Source of the DNA: Ruegeria sp. YS9
GTDB taxonomy: Bacteria; Pseudomonadota; Alphaproteobacteria; Rhodobacterales; Rhodobacteraceae
DNA length: 64,000 nt
Direction of reading: 5' to 3'
Assembly (NCBI RefSeq): GCF_024628725.1
Contig: NZ_CP102409.1
Span: 653,001-717,000, forward strand
Shown: piece by piece, positions 1-8,225 of the stretch
Layout of the letters: each line of letters begins with the position of its first letter
Position numbering within the stretch: position 1 is the first letter of the stretch
Translations under genes and position numbers: made by a program
The notes under the pieces: model-generated
What the model was told of the DNA's origin: nothing
The model's input: only the letters and a program-made list of their open reading frames with translations
The model's database searches: none

Positions 1-741
1 GACCTGCGAACCTACCTGTCCGGTATCGGCGCAACATGGGTCGAAGATCCGTCGAATCAGGACCCTCGTTTCGACCGGATCAAGGCACGAGAGGCCGTGT
101 CCGGCCTCAAACCTCTGGGAATTGACGCGCTTTCACTGTCGCGAGTGGCCGACAATCTGGCGCAGGCCCATGCAGCCCTGGGTGTGTTTGCGCAGGAATC
201 CGCAAGGAAGGTCGCCCAGGTCGAACAAGGCGACGTAAGGGTGGACAGGGCCGGTTTTACCGCATTACCCAAGGAAATCCGGCGCCGCGTATTGGTAGGA
301 TGCATTGCCTGGATCGCAGGGCAGGGATATCCCCCGCGTCAGGCGGCGGTCGAGCAGGCCATGAAGGCCATAACCGACGGGCGGGCGGGTTCGCTCAGCG
401 GCTGCCTGTTGGTGCCAGAAGGGATGAGTGTTTGGATTTGCAGGGAATTCAAGGCCGTGGAGGCTCGGGTTTCGGCACCTGACGAAGCTTGGGATGGCAA
501 ATGGGTCTTGGCCGGGCCCGAGATTTCCGGTGCCAAGATCCGCGCTTTGGGTGAAGAGGGGCTGCGACAGGTGCCCGAATGGCGCGAAACAGGCCGCCCC
601 AGGCTGGCCTTGAGCGCGACGCCCGCGGTCTGGAAGGGGGGCGCGGTGCTGGCCGCTCCGCTTGCGGGATTCGCGAACGGATGGCGCGCGGACATGACGC
701 CGGAATGGCCCGAGTTCCACGCATCTTTTTTATCGCATTGA
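1..741 (+). CDS. tilS: tRNA(Ile)-lysidine synthase, C-terminal part (5' truncated by window)
   Basis: The reading frame is open from base 1, so the gene begins upstream of the window. TilS uses ATP and lysine to modify C34 of the AUA-reading tRNA-Ile to lysidine in the cytoplasm. The visible part begins just before the WVEDPSNQD segment, a conserved block after the ATPase core in which W-x-E-D-x-S-N precedes an arginine-rich helix. The rest is the variable C-terminal tRNA-binding region. The N-terminal P-loop (SGGxDS) lies outside the window, so the assignment rests on this one block and on ftsH following, a neighbour pair common in bacteria. Confidence 0.85.
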   Translation, partial: DLRTYLSGIGATWVEDPSNQDPRFDRIKAREAVSGLKPLGIDALSLSRVADNLAQAHAALGVFAQESARKVAQVEQGDVRVDRAGFTALPKEIRRRVLVGCIAWIAGQGYPPRQAAVEQAMKAITDGRAGSLSGCLLVPEGMSVWICREFKAVEARVSAPDEAWDGKWVLAGPEISGAKIRALGEEGLRQVPEWRETGRPRLALSATPAVWKGGAVLAAPLAGFANGWRADMTPEWPEFHASFLSH

Positions 742-765
742 ACATACCACAATCCTCTCTATTTT
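738..765 (+). promoter_or_regulatory. possible sigma70-type promoter for ftsH
   Basis: TTGAAC at 738-743 and TATTTT at 760-765 are separated by 16 bases and lie about 50 bases upstream of the ftsH start. An inverted repeat CCTCT/AGAGG (754-758/766-770) overlaps the putative -10. The match is partial, so this is only a candidate. Confidence 0.3.
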
Positions 766-816
766 AAGAGGTAACTTGGCAGTTCCTCACCTGCCGGAAC
801 TTTTGGGAGAATTTCC

Positions 817-2730
817 TTGGGCAACGCTCGCAATATCGCGTTTTGGGTCGTTCTGTTTCTGCTGATCCTTGCACTGTTCAATCTGTTCAGTGGACCAGGC
901 GGAACGCTTCAGAGCAATGAAAGAACTTACTCCGACTTTGTCGGCGCCGTGCAAAGCGGTGAAGTCAAGAACGTCACACTGGATGGCGAACAGATCCGCT
1001 ATACCACCGAAAGCGGTGCGACTTACGTCACGATCAAACCCGGCGACGCCGAGGTCACCAAGCTTTTGATCGATGAGAACATCCCGGTTCAAGCGGTCAA
1101 GCAACAGCAGTCGGGCTTCCAGTCTTTCCTGATCACGCTCTTGCCCTTCCTGCTGCTGATCGGTGTCTGGGTTTACTTCATGAACCGGATGCAGGGCGGC
1201 GGCAAAGGCGGTGCGATGGGCTTTGGCAAGTCGAAGGCCAAGATGCTGACCGAAAAGCATGGCCGCGTCACATTTGACGACGTCGCAGGCATCGACGAAG
1301 CCAAGGAAGAGCTGGAAGAGATCGTCGAGTTTCTGCGCAATCCGCAGAAGTTCAGCCGCCTTGGCGGCAAGATCCCGAAAGGCGCGCTGCTGGTCGGCCC
1401 TCCGGGTACCGGTAAAACATTGCTGGCCCGAGCCATCGCGGGTGAGGCGGGTGTGCCGTTCTTCACCATTTCGGGGTCCGACTTTGTCGAGATGTTCGTC
1501 GGCGTCGGTGCATCCCGTGTCCGGGACATGTTTGAACAGGCCAAGAAGAATGCGCCCTGTATCGTTTTCATCGACGAGATCGACGCCGTGGGCCGCCATC
1601 GTGGCGCCGGTTACGGCGGTGGTAACGACGAACGCGAACAGACCCTCAACCAGCTTCTGGTCGAGATGGACGGCTTTGAGGCCAACGAAGGCGTCATCAT
1701 CCTGGCCGCGACCAACCGCAAGGACGTGCTGGACCCGGCGCTGCTGCGCCCCGGCCGGTTCGACCGCCAGGTGACCGTCGGCAACCCCGACATCAAAGGC
1801 CGCGAGAAGATTTTGGGCGTACACGCGCGCAAGACACCTTTGGGGCCCGATGTCGATCTGCGCATCATTGCGCGCGGTACGCCGGGCTTCTCGGGGGCTG
1901 ATCTGGCAAACCTCGTGAACGAGGCCGCGTTGATGGCCGCCCGCGTGGGTCGCCGCTTTGTCACCATGGAAGATTTCGAGAACGCCAAGGACAAGGTGAT
2001 GATGGGCGCCGAGCGCCGCTCGATGGTGCTGACACAGGACCAGAAGGAAAAGACCGCCTATCACGAGGCGGGGCATGCCGTTGTCGGTCTGACCCTGCCA
2101 CTGTGCGATCCTGTCTACAAAGCCACGATCATTCCGCGCGGTGGTGCGCTGGGTATGGTTGTTTCGCTGCCTGAAATGGATCGCCTGAACTACCACCGTG
2201 ATGAGTGTGAGCAAAAGCTGGCCATGACCATGGCCGGCAAGGCCGCCGAGGTTATCAAATACGGTGAAGACCACGTTTCGAACGGCCCGGCCGGGGACAT
2301 CATGCAGGCCAGCCAACTGGCGCGTGCCATGGTGATGCGCTGGGGCATGTCGGACAAGGTCGGCAACATCGATTATGCCGAGGCTCATGAAGGCTATCAG
2401 GGCAACACCGCAGGGTTCTCGGTTTCCGCCCATACGAAAGAGCTGATCGAAGAAGAGGTGAAGCGATTGATCCAGCAGGGTTATGAGCGCGCGCACCAGA
2501 TTCTGACCGAACGGCACGAAGAATGGGAACGCCTGGCGCAGGGTCTGCTTGAATACGAAACCCTGACTGGGGATGAGATCAAGCGCGTTATGAATGGTGA
2601 ATCACCCAGCGAGGATGACGAAGGCGACAAGCCGGATGAAGGCAGCGCGCCCAGTGTCACGGCCATTCCCAAGACAAAGGCCAAGAAATCTCCGCCCGAT
2701 GGCGGAATGGAGCCTGAACCCTCCGCATAG
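817..2730 (+). CDS. ftsH: ATP-dependent zinc metalloprotease FtsH
   Basis: Membrane-anchored AAA+ protease (637 aa, normal family length) that degrades misfolded membrane proteins and short-lived regulators. Two membrane segments (about residues 7-24 and 103-122) flank a small periplasmic domain. They are followed by Walker A GPPGTGKT (194-201), Walker B FIDEID (251-256), the second region of homology ending RPGRFDR (311-317) and the zinc site HEAGH (416-420). The start is TTG, with GGGAGAA 8 bases upstream and no better in-frame ATG; the N-terminus [10 protein letters not shown] suits the family. The C-terminus is a charged, probably disordered tail. It follows tilS after 75 bases and ends at a strong terminator. 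Confidence 0.97.
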   Translation: MGNARNIAFWVVLFLLILALFNLFSGPGGTLQSNERTYSDFVGAVQSGEVKNVTLDGEQIRYTTESGATYVTIKPGDAEVTKLLIDENIPVQAVKQQQSGFQSFLITLLPFLLLIGVWVYFMNRMQGGGKGGAMGFGKSKAKMLTEKHGRVTFDDVAGIDEAKEELEEIVEFLRNPQKFSRLGGKIPKGALLVGPPGTGKTLLARAIAGEAGVPFFTISGSDFVEMFVGVGASRVRDMFEQAKKNAPCIVFIDEIDAVGRHRGAGYGGGNDEREQTLNQLLVEMDGFEANEGVIILAATNRKDVLDPALLRPGRFDRQVTVGNPDIKGREKILGVHARKTPLGPDVDLRIIARGTPGFSGADLANLVNEAALMAARVGRRFVTMEDFENAKDKVMMGAERRSMVLTQDQKEKTAYHEAGHAVVGLTLPLCDPVYKATIIPRGGALGMVVSLPEMDRLNYHRDECEQKLAMTMAGKAAEVIKYGEDHVSNGPAGDIMQASQLARAMVMRWGMSDKVGNIDYAEAHEGYQGNTAGFSVSAHTKELIEEEVKRLIQQGYERAHQILTERHEEWERLAQGLLEYETLTGDEIKRVMNGESPSEDDEGDKPDEGSAPSVTAIPKTKAKKSPPDGGMEPEPSA

Positions 2731-2732
2731 TC

Positions 2733-2767
2733 AAAAAAAGACCCGGCGCATAGTCCGGGTCTTTTTT
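2733..2767 (+). terminator. Rho-independent terminator after ftsH
   Basis: An A-rich arm and the stem GACCCGG/CCGGGTC around a CGCATAGT loop are followed by six T. The A-run on the other side makes it potentially bidirectional. It lies directly after the ftsH stop. Confidence 0.9.
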
Positions 2768-2828
2768 CTTTTCATCGGTGTTTTGCCGGGCAATATTCGC
2801 GCAAGAAAAAGATCGAAAAGGGAAGGCT

Positions 2829-3425
2829 ATGCCATTTTTGCGCGAAACCGAGTTTGCCGCCGAAACCGTCTGGCTTGGCCTTGTTCCTGCGGGGACCTCC
2901 TTGCGGGCCAAGGCTGTTGACACGCTGGATCTGGGCTTTGACGGCGTGAAGGGTGAGCGCCACGAGGGGCTAAATCGGGCGTCCTGTGTCAGGGTCTCAA
3001 ATCTTTATCCAAAAGGCACTGAAATTAGCAATGTGCGTCAGCTTTCAGTTTTGTCCGAGGAGGAGTTGCAGCAGATTGCCCGGGACATGGGGTTGGACCA
3101 GCTTGACCCGTCCTATCTTGGGGCTTCCATCGTGCTGCGCGGGATCCCGGATTTCTCACATATCCCCCCGTCTTCACGTCTTCAGGCAAAAAGTGGGATG
3201 ACGATAACAGTGGACATGGAAAATGCCCCTTGCGTTCTGCCGGGGCGCGAGATCGAAGCGGATCAACCGGGGCATGGTGCGGCTTTCAAACCTGCGGCGG
3301 CCGGACGTCGGGGCATCACTGGATGGGTAGAGCGACCTGGACGCATTCAACTTGGGGATCGGCTAAAGCTGTTTGTTCCGGATCAACCTGCCTGGGCTTG
3401 TGAAAACGGGCTTGTTTCCGATTAG
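2829..3425 (+). CDS. MOSC domain-containing protein
   Basis: A 198-aa protein resembling the stand-alone MOSC domain, the C-terminal domain of molybdenum cofactor sulfurases thought to carry sulfur on a conserved cysteine. Visible family features are the early GERHEG segment, the NVRQLSVLS stretch, the central LGASIVLRGIPD block and a cysteine in ENAPCVLPG that matches the conserved MOSC cysteine position. The C-terminal GRRGITGWVERPG and GDRLKLF are also typical. The ATG at 2829 is chosen over the upstream in-frame codon at 2778 because AAGGGAAGG sits just before it. The physiological sulfur acceptor cannot be told from sequence. Confidence 0.8.
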   Translation: MPFLRETEFAAETVWLGLVPAGTSLRAKAVDTLDLGFDGVKGERHEGLNRASCVRVSNLYPKGTEISNVRQLSVLSEEELQQIARDMGLDQLDPSYLGASIVLRGIPDFSHIPPSSRLQAKSGMTITVDMENAPCVLPGREIEADQPGHGAAFKPAAAGRRGITGWVERPGRIQLGDRLKLFVPDQPAWACENGLVSD

Positions 3426-3519
3426 AAACCCCGGAAACGAACTTACGACGCTTCGCGACGCCAGAATGTCGGAATCCATGGCTATCGGGATTGTACACAA
3501 GGGTATGGAATGCACAGCG

Positions 3520-3540
3520 CCGACGCCCCGCGTCGGTTTT
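3520..3540 (+). promoter_or_regulatory. hairpin with T-run in the fhs leader
   Basis: The stem CCGACG/CGTCGG has a 5-base loop and four T directly after. It ends 29 bases before the fhs ATG. It could be a weak terminator for upstream transcription or an attenuator in the fhs leader. No known riboswitch consensus was recognised in the 144-base gap. Confidence 0.4.
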
Positions 3541-3569
3541 GCACGGTATTCAATCAAGGACCCCGGCCA

Positions 3570-5246
3570 ATGAGCTACAAATCCGATATCGAAATCGCCC
3601 GCGAAGCGAACAAAAAGCCGATTCAGGAAATCGGTGCCAAGATCGGCATCGACTCTGCGGATCTGCTGCCTTATGGCCATGACAAGGCGAAGGTCAGCCA
3701 GAACTTCATCAACTCGGTGCAGGACCGCGAAGACGGCAAGCTGATCCTGGTGACTGCAATCAACCCGACCCCGGCAGGTGAGGGCAAGACCACGACCACA
3801 GTGGGTCTGGGTGACGGCCTGAACCGCATCGGCAAGAACGCGATGATCTGTATCCGCGAAGCCTCGCTTGGCCCGAACTTCGGCATGAAGGGCGGCGCCG
3901 CGGGTGGCGGTTACGCGCAGGTTGTTCCGATGGAAGAGATGAACCTGCACTTCACCGGTGACTTCCACGCCATCACCTCGGCGCACTCGCTGCTGTCGGC
4001 GATGATCGACAACCACATCTATTGGGGTAACGAGCAGGAGATCGACACCCGCCGCGTCGCATGGCGTCGTGTGGTCGACATGAATGACCGAGCCCTGCGT
4101 CAGATCACCGCCAGCCTGGGTGGTGTGTCGAACGGCTTTCCGCGTGAGGCAGGTTTTGACATCACCGTGGCGTCCGAGGTCATGGCGATCCTCTGTCTGG
4201 CGAACGACCTAAAAGACCTGGAAAAGCGTCTGGGTGACATCATCGTCGCTTACCGCCGCGACAAGACCCCGGTCTATTGCCGTGACATCAAGGCCGAAGG
4301 CGCAATGACCGTTCTGCTGAAGGACGCAATGCAGCCGAACCTGGTGCAGACGCTGGAAAACAACCCGGCCTTCGTCCATGGCGGCCCGTTCGCGAACATC
4401 GCGCATGGCTGTAACTCGGTCATCGCGACCAAGACCGCTCTGAAAGTCGCCGACTATGTCGTGACCGAAGCTGGTTTCGGTGCGGATCTGGGGGCCGAGA
4501 AGTTCATGAACATCAAATGCCGCAAGGCGGGCATCGCTCCGTCGGCAGTTGTTCTTGTAGCCACCGTGCGCGCGATGAAGATGAACGGTGGCGTGGCCAA
4601 GGCTGATCTGGGTGCCGAAAACGTTGAAGCCGTCAAATCAGGCTGTGCCAACCTGGGCCGTCACATCGAGAACGTGAAATCCTTCGGTGTACCGGTTGTC
4701 GTCGCCATCAACCACTTCGTCACCGATACCGATGCCGAAGTTCAGGCGGTGAAAGACTATTGCAGCGAGCACGGCGTCGAGGCGGTTTTGTCGCGTCACT
4801 GGGAGCTGGGTTCCGAAGGGTCTGCCCCGTTGGCCGAGAAAGTCGTCGAAATCGTCGAAGGTGGCACCGCGAACTTCGCACCGATCTACCCCGACGAAAT
4901 GCCTCTGTTCGAGAAAATCGAAACCATCGCCAAGCGTATTTACCGCGCTGACGAAGTTCTGGCCGACAACAAGATCCGCAACCAGCTGCGTGAATGGGAA
5001 GAAGCCGGATACGGCAACCTGCCGGTCTGCATGGCCAAGACGCAGTATTCCTTCTCGACCGACCCATCGCTGCGCGGTGCGCCCACCGGCCATTCGGTTC
5101 CGGTGCGTGAAGTTCGCCTGTCCGCAGGCGCCGGTTTCATCGTGGTCGTCTGCGGCGAGATCATGACCATGCCCGGTCTGCCTCGCAAACCGGCTGCTGA
5201 AACCATCTGCCTCAATGACGCAGGTGAGATCGAGGGCTTGTTCTAA
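3570..5246 (+). CDS. fhs: formate-tetrahydrofolate ligase
   Basis: ATP-dependent ligase joining formate to tetrahydrofolate to give 10-formyl-THF in the cytosol (558 aa, normal length). The P-loop [10 protein letters not shown] is at about residues 67-76, followed by the family blocks [27 protein letters not shown] and [11 protein letters not shown]. The ATG at 3570 is preceded by AAGGA. An in-frame start 60 bases earlier would cover the leader hairpin and is less likely. It forms a probable one-carbon unit with folD. In marine roseobacters such genes serve both C1 oxidation and purine or formyl-Met synthesis (general knowledge). Confidence 0.97.
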   Translation: MSYKSDIEIAREANKKPIQEIGAKIGIDSADLLPYGHDKAKVSQNFINSVQDREDGKLILVTAINPTPAGEGKTTTTVGLGDGLNRIGKNAMICIREASLGPNFGMKGGAAGGGYAQVVPMEEMNLHFTGDFHAITSAHSLLSAMIDNHIYWGNEQEIDTRRVAWRRVVDMNDRALRQITASLGGVSNGFPREAGFDITVASEVMAILCLANDLKDLEKRLGDIIVAYRRDKTPVYCRDIKAEGAMTVLLKDAMQPNLVQTLENNPAFVHGGPFANIAHGCNSVIATKTALKVADYVVTEAGFGADLGAEKFMNIKCRKAGIAPSAVVLVATVRAMKMNGGVAKADLGAENVEAVKSGCANLGRHIENVKSFGVPVVVAINHFVTDTDAEVQAVKDYCSEHGVEAVLSRHWELGSEGSAPLAEKVVEIVEGGTANFAPIYPDEMPLFEKIETIAKRIYRADEVLADNKIRNQLREWEEAGYGNLPVCMAKTQYSFSTDPSLRGAPTGHSVPVREVRLSAGAGFIVVVCGEIMTMPGLPRKPAAETICLNDAGEIEGLF

Positions 5247-5268
5247 GCTGCTGAATAAGACATCTCGT

Positions 5269-5292
5269 GGTCCGGGGATTCATTCCCGGGCC
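5269..5292 (+). promoter_or_regulatory. hairpin just upstream of the chorismate mutase RBS
   Basis: GGTCCGGGG and CCCGGGCC pair across a short AT-rich loop, ending three bases before the AGGAG of the next gene. There is no T-run, so it is more likely an mRNA-processing or translation element than a terminator. Role not known. Confidence 0.4.
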
Positions 5293-5306
5293 ATGAGGAG
5301 ATGACG

Positions 5307-5612
5307 ATGCCCACTCTGACACCGCCCCAGAACTGTAACACGATGCAGGACCTGCGGGCCGAGATCGACAAGCTGGATCGCCAACTGATCGAAATGTTGG
5401 TGACACGCGCGAGTTACATTGACCGCGCGTCGCAGCTGAAGCCGGGCGAGGGCCTTCCGGCCCGTATCCCGGAACGCGTGGAAGAGGTGGTGCAACGCGT
5501 GCGTGCAAGCTCGGATGCGCTGGGGATGGACCCGGATCTGGCCGAGAAGCTATGGCGCATATTGATTGACTGGTCGATTGCACGCGAAGAGCGCGTGATT
5601 GGCACCGACTGA
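5307..5612 (+). CDS. chorismate mutase family protein (AroQ type)
   Basis: A 101-aa single-domain AroQ-class protein that would convert chorismate to prephenate, the branch point to Phe and Tyr. The segments [20 protein letters not shown] and [14 protein letters not shown] match helix 1 and the active-site arginine region, and [14 protein letters not shown] is the terminal helix. Two ATGs (5301 and 5307) are possible; 5307 has the better distance to AGGAG at 5296-5300. It sits between fhs and folD with hairpins on both sides, an odd place for an aromatic amino acid gene. A pyruvate-lyase relative is an alternative, since small AroQ proteins include both activities. Confidence 0.85.
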   Translation: MPTLTPPQNCNTMQDLRAEIDKLDRQLIEMLVTRASYIDRASQLKPGEGLPARIPERVEEVVQRVRASSDALGMDPDLAEKLWRILIDWSIAREERVIGTD

Positions 5613-5617
5613 CTGAC

Positions 5618-5647
5618 CGGGCGCTTTGTGCGCCCGATCCGTTTTTT
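5618..5647 (+). terminator. terminator-like hairpin between chorismate mutase gene and folD
   Basis: CGGGCGC/GCGCCCG with a 5-base loop is followed after GATCCG by six T. It ends about 20 bases before folD. It may terminate part of the fhs transcript, so folD could depend on read-through or its own promoter. Confidence 0.6.
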
Positions 5648-5665
5648 GAAAGAAGGGATCGAAAC

Positions 5666-6556
5666 ATGGTAGCTCAGGTTATCGACGGTAAGGCCTTTGC
5701 CGCAAAAGTGCGCGCGCAAGTGGCCGATCAGGTTGCAAAGCTGAAAGAGGAAAACGGCATCACTCCCGGCTTGGCCGTGGTTCTTGTGGGCGAAGACCCA
5801 GCCAGCCAGGTCTATGTCCGCTCGAAGGGCAAAATGACTGTTGAAGTCGGCATGAATTCGTACGAGCACAAACTGGATGCCGATACCTCGGAAGAAGATC
5901 TTCTGGCGCTGATCGACAAGCTGAACAACGACCCGGCCGTGCATGGCATTCTGGTCCAGTTGCCGCTGCCCAAGCACCTGAATGAAGACCTGGTGATCAA
6001 TTCCATCGATCCGGCCAAAGACGTCGACGGGTTCCATATCTCGAACGTGGGCCTGCTGGGCACCGGTCAGAAATCGATGGTGCCCTGCACCCCGCTGGGT
6101 TGCCTGATGATGCTGCGTGACCACCACGGTTCGCTTTCCGGCATGGACGCGGTTGTGATCGGCCGCTCGAACATTGTGGGCAAACCGATGGCGCAGCTGC
6201 TGCTGGGCGATAGCTGCACCGTGACCATCGCGCATTCGCGCACCAAGGATCTGCCGGATGTCGTGCGCCGGGCCGATATCGTCGTGGCCGCGGTGGGTCG
6301 TCCTGAAATGGTACCGGGTGACTGGATCAAGGAAGGCGCGACCGTGATCGACGTAGGCATCAACCGCATCGAACGCGACGGAAAGAACAAGCTTGTCGGT
6401 GACGTGGACTATGCCAGCGCGTCCCAGCGTGCTGGCGCCATCACTCCGGTTCCGGGCGGTGTAGGTCCGATGACCATTGCCTGCCTGTTGGCCAACACTT
6501 TGACTGCGTGCTGCCGCGCCAACGCTCTGCCCGAACCAGAAGGTTTGACGGCGTAA
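5666..6556 (+). CDS. folD: bifunctional methylene-THF dehydrogenase / methenyl-THF cyclohydrolase
   Basis: FolD interconverts 5,10-methylene-THF, 5,10-methenyl-THF and 10-formyl-THF using NADP(H), in the cytosol. At 296 aa it has family length. The catalytic Y50-xxx-K54 pair is in SQVYVRSK, followed by GILVQLPLP (about 94-102), the DVDGFH substrate loop, the Rossmann motif GRSNIVGKP (166-174) and [10 protein letters not shown] near the end. The start ATG has AGAAGGGAT upstream. Together with Fhs it forms the complete formate-to-methylene-THF route. A terminator-like hairpin separates it from the preceding gene. Confidence 0.97.
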   Translation: MVAQVIDGKAFAAKVRAQVADQVAKLKEENGITPGLAVVLVGEDPASQVYVRSKGKMTVEVGMNSYEHKLDADTSEEDLLALIDKLNNDPAVHGILVQLPLPKHLNEDLVINSIDPAKDVDGFHISNVGLLGTGQKSMVPCTPLGCLMMLRDHHGSLSGMDAVVIGRSNIVGKPMAQLLLGDSCTVTIAHSRTKDLPDVVRRADIVVAAVGRPEMVPGDWIKEGATVIDVGINRIERDGKNKLVGDVDYASASQRAGAITPVPGGVGPMTIACLLANTLTACCRANALPEPEGLTA

Positions 6557-6772
6557 GGTAATCTGGTCGGGTCGATCATGTCGGCCCGGCACACTGCTCG
6601 GTTGTGCATGACCTCGTGGGACAATCATTGCACGCTGTGGTCATTTTGCCCTGAATGGGTTTGACAGCTTTGAAAATCGTGATATCCCCGTATTCCCAGT
6701 TGGTTACAGGTAAGGTGCCTAAGTGCTTGTCGTGCTAAGGTTGAATTCTGATAAATCGTGCACAAAAGCGGT

Positions 6773-7519
6773 ATGACATCCAAGATCAAAGTTGTCCGGA
6801 ATGCTTGTACCCCACAGCGAGTGACGGCGGGCGTTGTCTTTCTTCCATTGCTTGCCTACGCGTTTCCACCGTTTCTGGTTGCTGATCTGACCTTTGGATT
6901 GCGTCTTCTTTTCTGGACCGGGGTGATGGTTCTTGCCCTGACGGTCACCGGGCTGGCGCGCAAGCTGATGCAGAAAAACCCTGTTCTTTTGAATGTTCCT
7001 GCCCGTGATCTGGCATTTGCGGCACTGATCCTGGTTCTGTTCACGCCGTCCCTTTGGATGTTGGCATGGGTCCTGTTCACGTGTGGAGGTCACATGGCAC
7101 CAGGCGCCCAGACCGTAGCGGTGTATGGGGTCTTGTTTGCAACGGGTCTGGTTCTTGTGCAGCGCAATGATCTGAATCCATTGATGGCCTCAACGCCTGA
7201 AATCGAGAAGCCGCGCCTGATCAGGCGTCTGCCGCCTGATTTCGACGGCCAAATCCATCGTCTGACGGTCAGGGATCACAATGTGGATGTTGTGACCTCG
7301 GAAGGCACGTTCACGATCCGCTCACGCTTTACGGACGCAATTGCCGAGATGGAGCCGGTTCCCGGGCACTGTTCGCACCGTTCACATTGGGTGGTGGACG
7401 CGTCCATCGTTAGGGTTGAAAAAACGGCGGGCAAAACCTTTTTGCGCCTGGCGAACGGCGATCTGGTTCCAGTGAGCCGCAAGTACAAACCGAAGTTGGA
7501 AGAAGACGGGTTGATCTGA
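6773..7519 (+). CDS. membrane protein with C-terminal LytTR DNA-binding domain
   Basis: About 248 aa. The N-terminal half is hydrophobic, with probably four membrane segments. The C-terminal hundred residues look like a LytTR DNA-binding domain: IHRLTVRDHNVDVVTSEG, then GHCSHRSHWVV and LRLANGDLVPVSRKY match the typical x-x-x-HRS-x-WV and L-x-NG-x-x-VPVSR pattern. Such membrane-bound LytTR proteins act as transcription regulators without a response-regulator domain. The start could also be the GTG at 6758; neither has a strong RBS. It has 216 bases upstream without a gene and converges on pdeM. The signal and the target genes are unknown. Confidence 0.75.
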   Translation: MTSKIKVVRNACTPQRVTAGVVFLPLLAYAFPPFLVADLTFGLRLLFWTGVMVLALTVTGLARKLMQKNPVLLNVPARDLAFAALILVLFTPSLWMLAWVLFTCGGHMAPGAQTVAVYGVLFATGLVLVQRNDLNPLMASTPEIEKPRLIRRLPPDFDGQIHRLTVRDHNVDVVTSEGTFTIRSRFTDAIAEMEPVPGHCSHRSHWVVDASIVRVEKTAGKTFLRLANGDLVPVSRKYKPKLEEDGLI

Positions 7520-7521
7520 AT

Positions 7522-8184
7522 TTAACGTGGCATTGGAATCATCCGCGGATGCGGGCCGGTCAGAATGGCCATGGCGTCCGCGCCCAAAAGATCGGAAAGT
7601 GCCCGATCCGAACTGCGCAATCCCCCGGTATAAGCTCCGTAGGCAGGCAGGATCAGCCGATTTCTGTCCAGCAGAAAGGCGGGCCGGGAAATGTGCCGGC
7701 CTTTTGTCCGAATCTGTGCTTTCGGATGAAAATGGCCTGAAACCTCGCCTTGTGGCCGATCCTGGGCGATATGACGAAAGATAAGCGGGCCACACTGCGA
7801 TTCGACCAAATGAGAGCCCCCCATCTCGATCGGGCCTGGATCGTGATTTCCTTCGATCCAGATCCACTGACGCCCGGCCTGCAAAGTTGCAATCCTCAAC
7901 CCTTCTGCGTCGGGCAAGGCCCGGGCCGCTTCGAGATCGTCAAAGCTGTCGCCAAGGCAGATGACGGTTTCGGCGCTGGTGTATTCCAGATCGCGCGCCA
8001 GACGGTCTAGCGTCTCGCGACTGTCATAGGGGGGCAGCGTAGCCCCGCCCCGACGGGCCATGCGCTCGGATTTCCCCAGATGCAGATCCGAGACACAGAG
8101 CAGTCGCCGCGCCGGCCACCATAATGCGCCAGACGGCAGCGCATCGAGTTGCTGGCCTGCAAAGGAAAATTTGAACACGTTCAT
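7522..8184 (-). CDS. pdeM: ligase-associated DNA damage response endonuclease PdeM
   Basis: Calcineurin-like metallophosphoesterase of about 220 aa. Metal-binding motifs seen are DLHLGK (33-38), GDSFDD (78-83), GNHD (112-115) and GHFHP (150-154). ALWWPARRLLCVSDLHLGKS and the RRGGATLPPYD stretch are characteristic of PdeM, which belongs to a conserved cluster with a DEXH helicase, an ATP-dependent ligase and a nuclease. The start MNVFKFSF is preferred. A TTG at 8229 would overlap the helicase stop (TTGA), so coupling is possible. It is transcribed with the helicase; the ligase and nuclease are not in this window. Confidence 0.88.
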   Translation of the reverse strand: MNVFKFSFAGQQLDALPSGALWWPARRLLCVSDLHLGKSERMARRGGATLPPYDSRETLDRLARDLEYTSAETVICLGDSFDDLEAARALPDAEGLRIATLQAGRQWIWIEGNHDPGPIEMGGSHLVESQCGPLIFRHIAQDRPQGEVSGHFHPKAQIRTKGRHISRPAFLLDRNRLILPAYGAYTGGLRSSDRALSDLLGADAMAILTGPHPRMIPMPR

Positions 8185-8225
8185 GATACGTTCTTGGCCC
8201 GATTCCACATCTTGCGCAAGGGGGA

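Noticed and set aside
787..2517. A 576-aa minus-strand ORF opposite ftsH
   Set aside because: It lies fully antisense to a clear ftsH gene, with His/Arg/Gln-rich low-complexity composition, as expected from a GC-rich shadow frame.
3426..3569. A ZTP (pfl) or THF riboswitch upstream of fhs
   Set aside because: The conserved core blocks of these riboswitches were not found; only the hairpin was kept.
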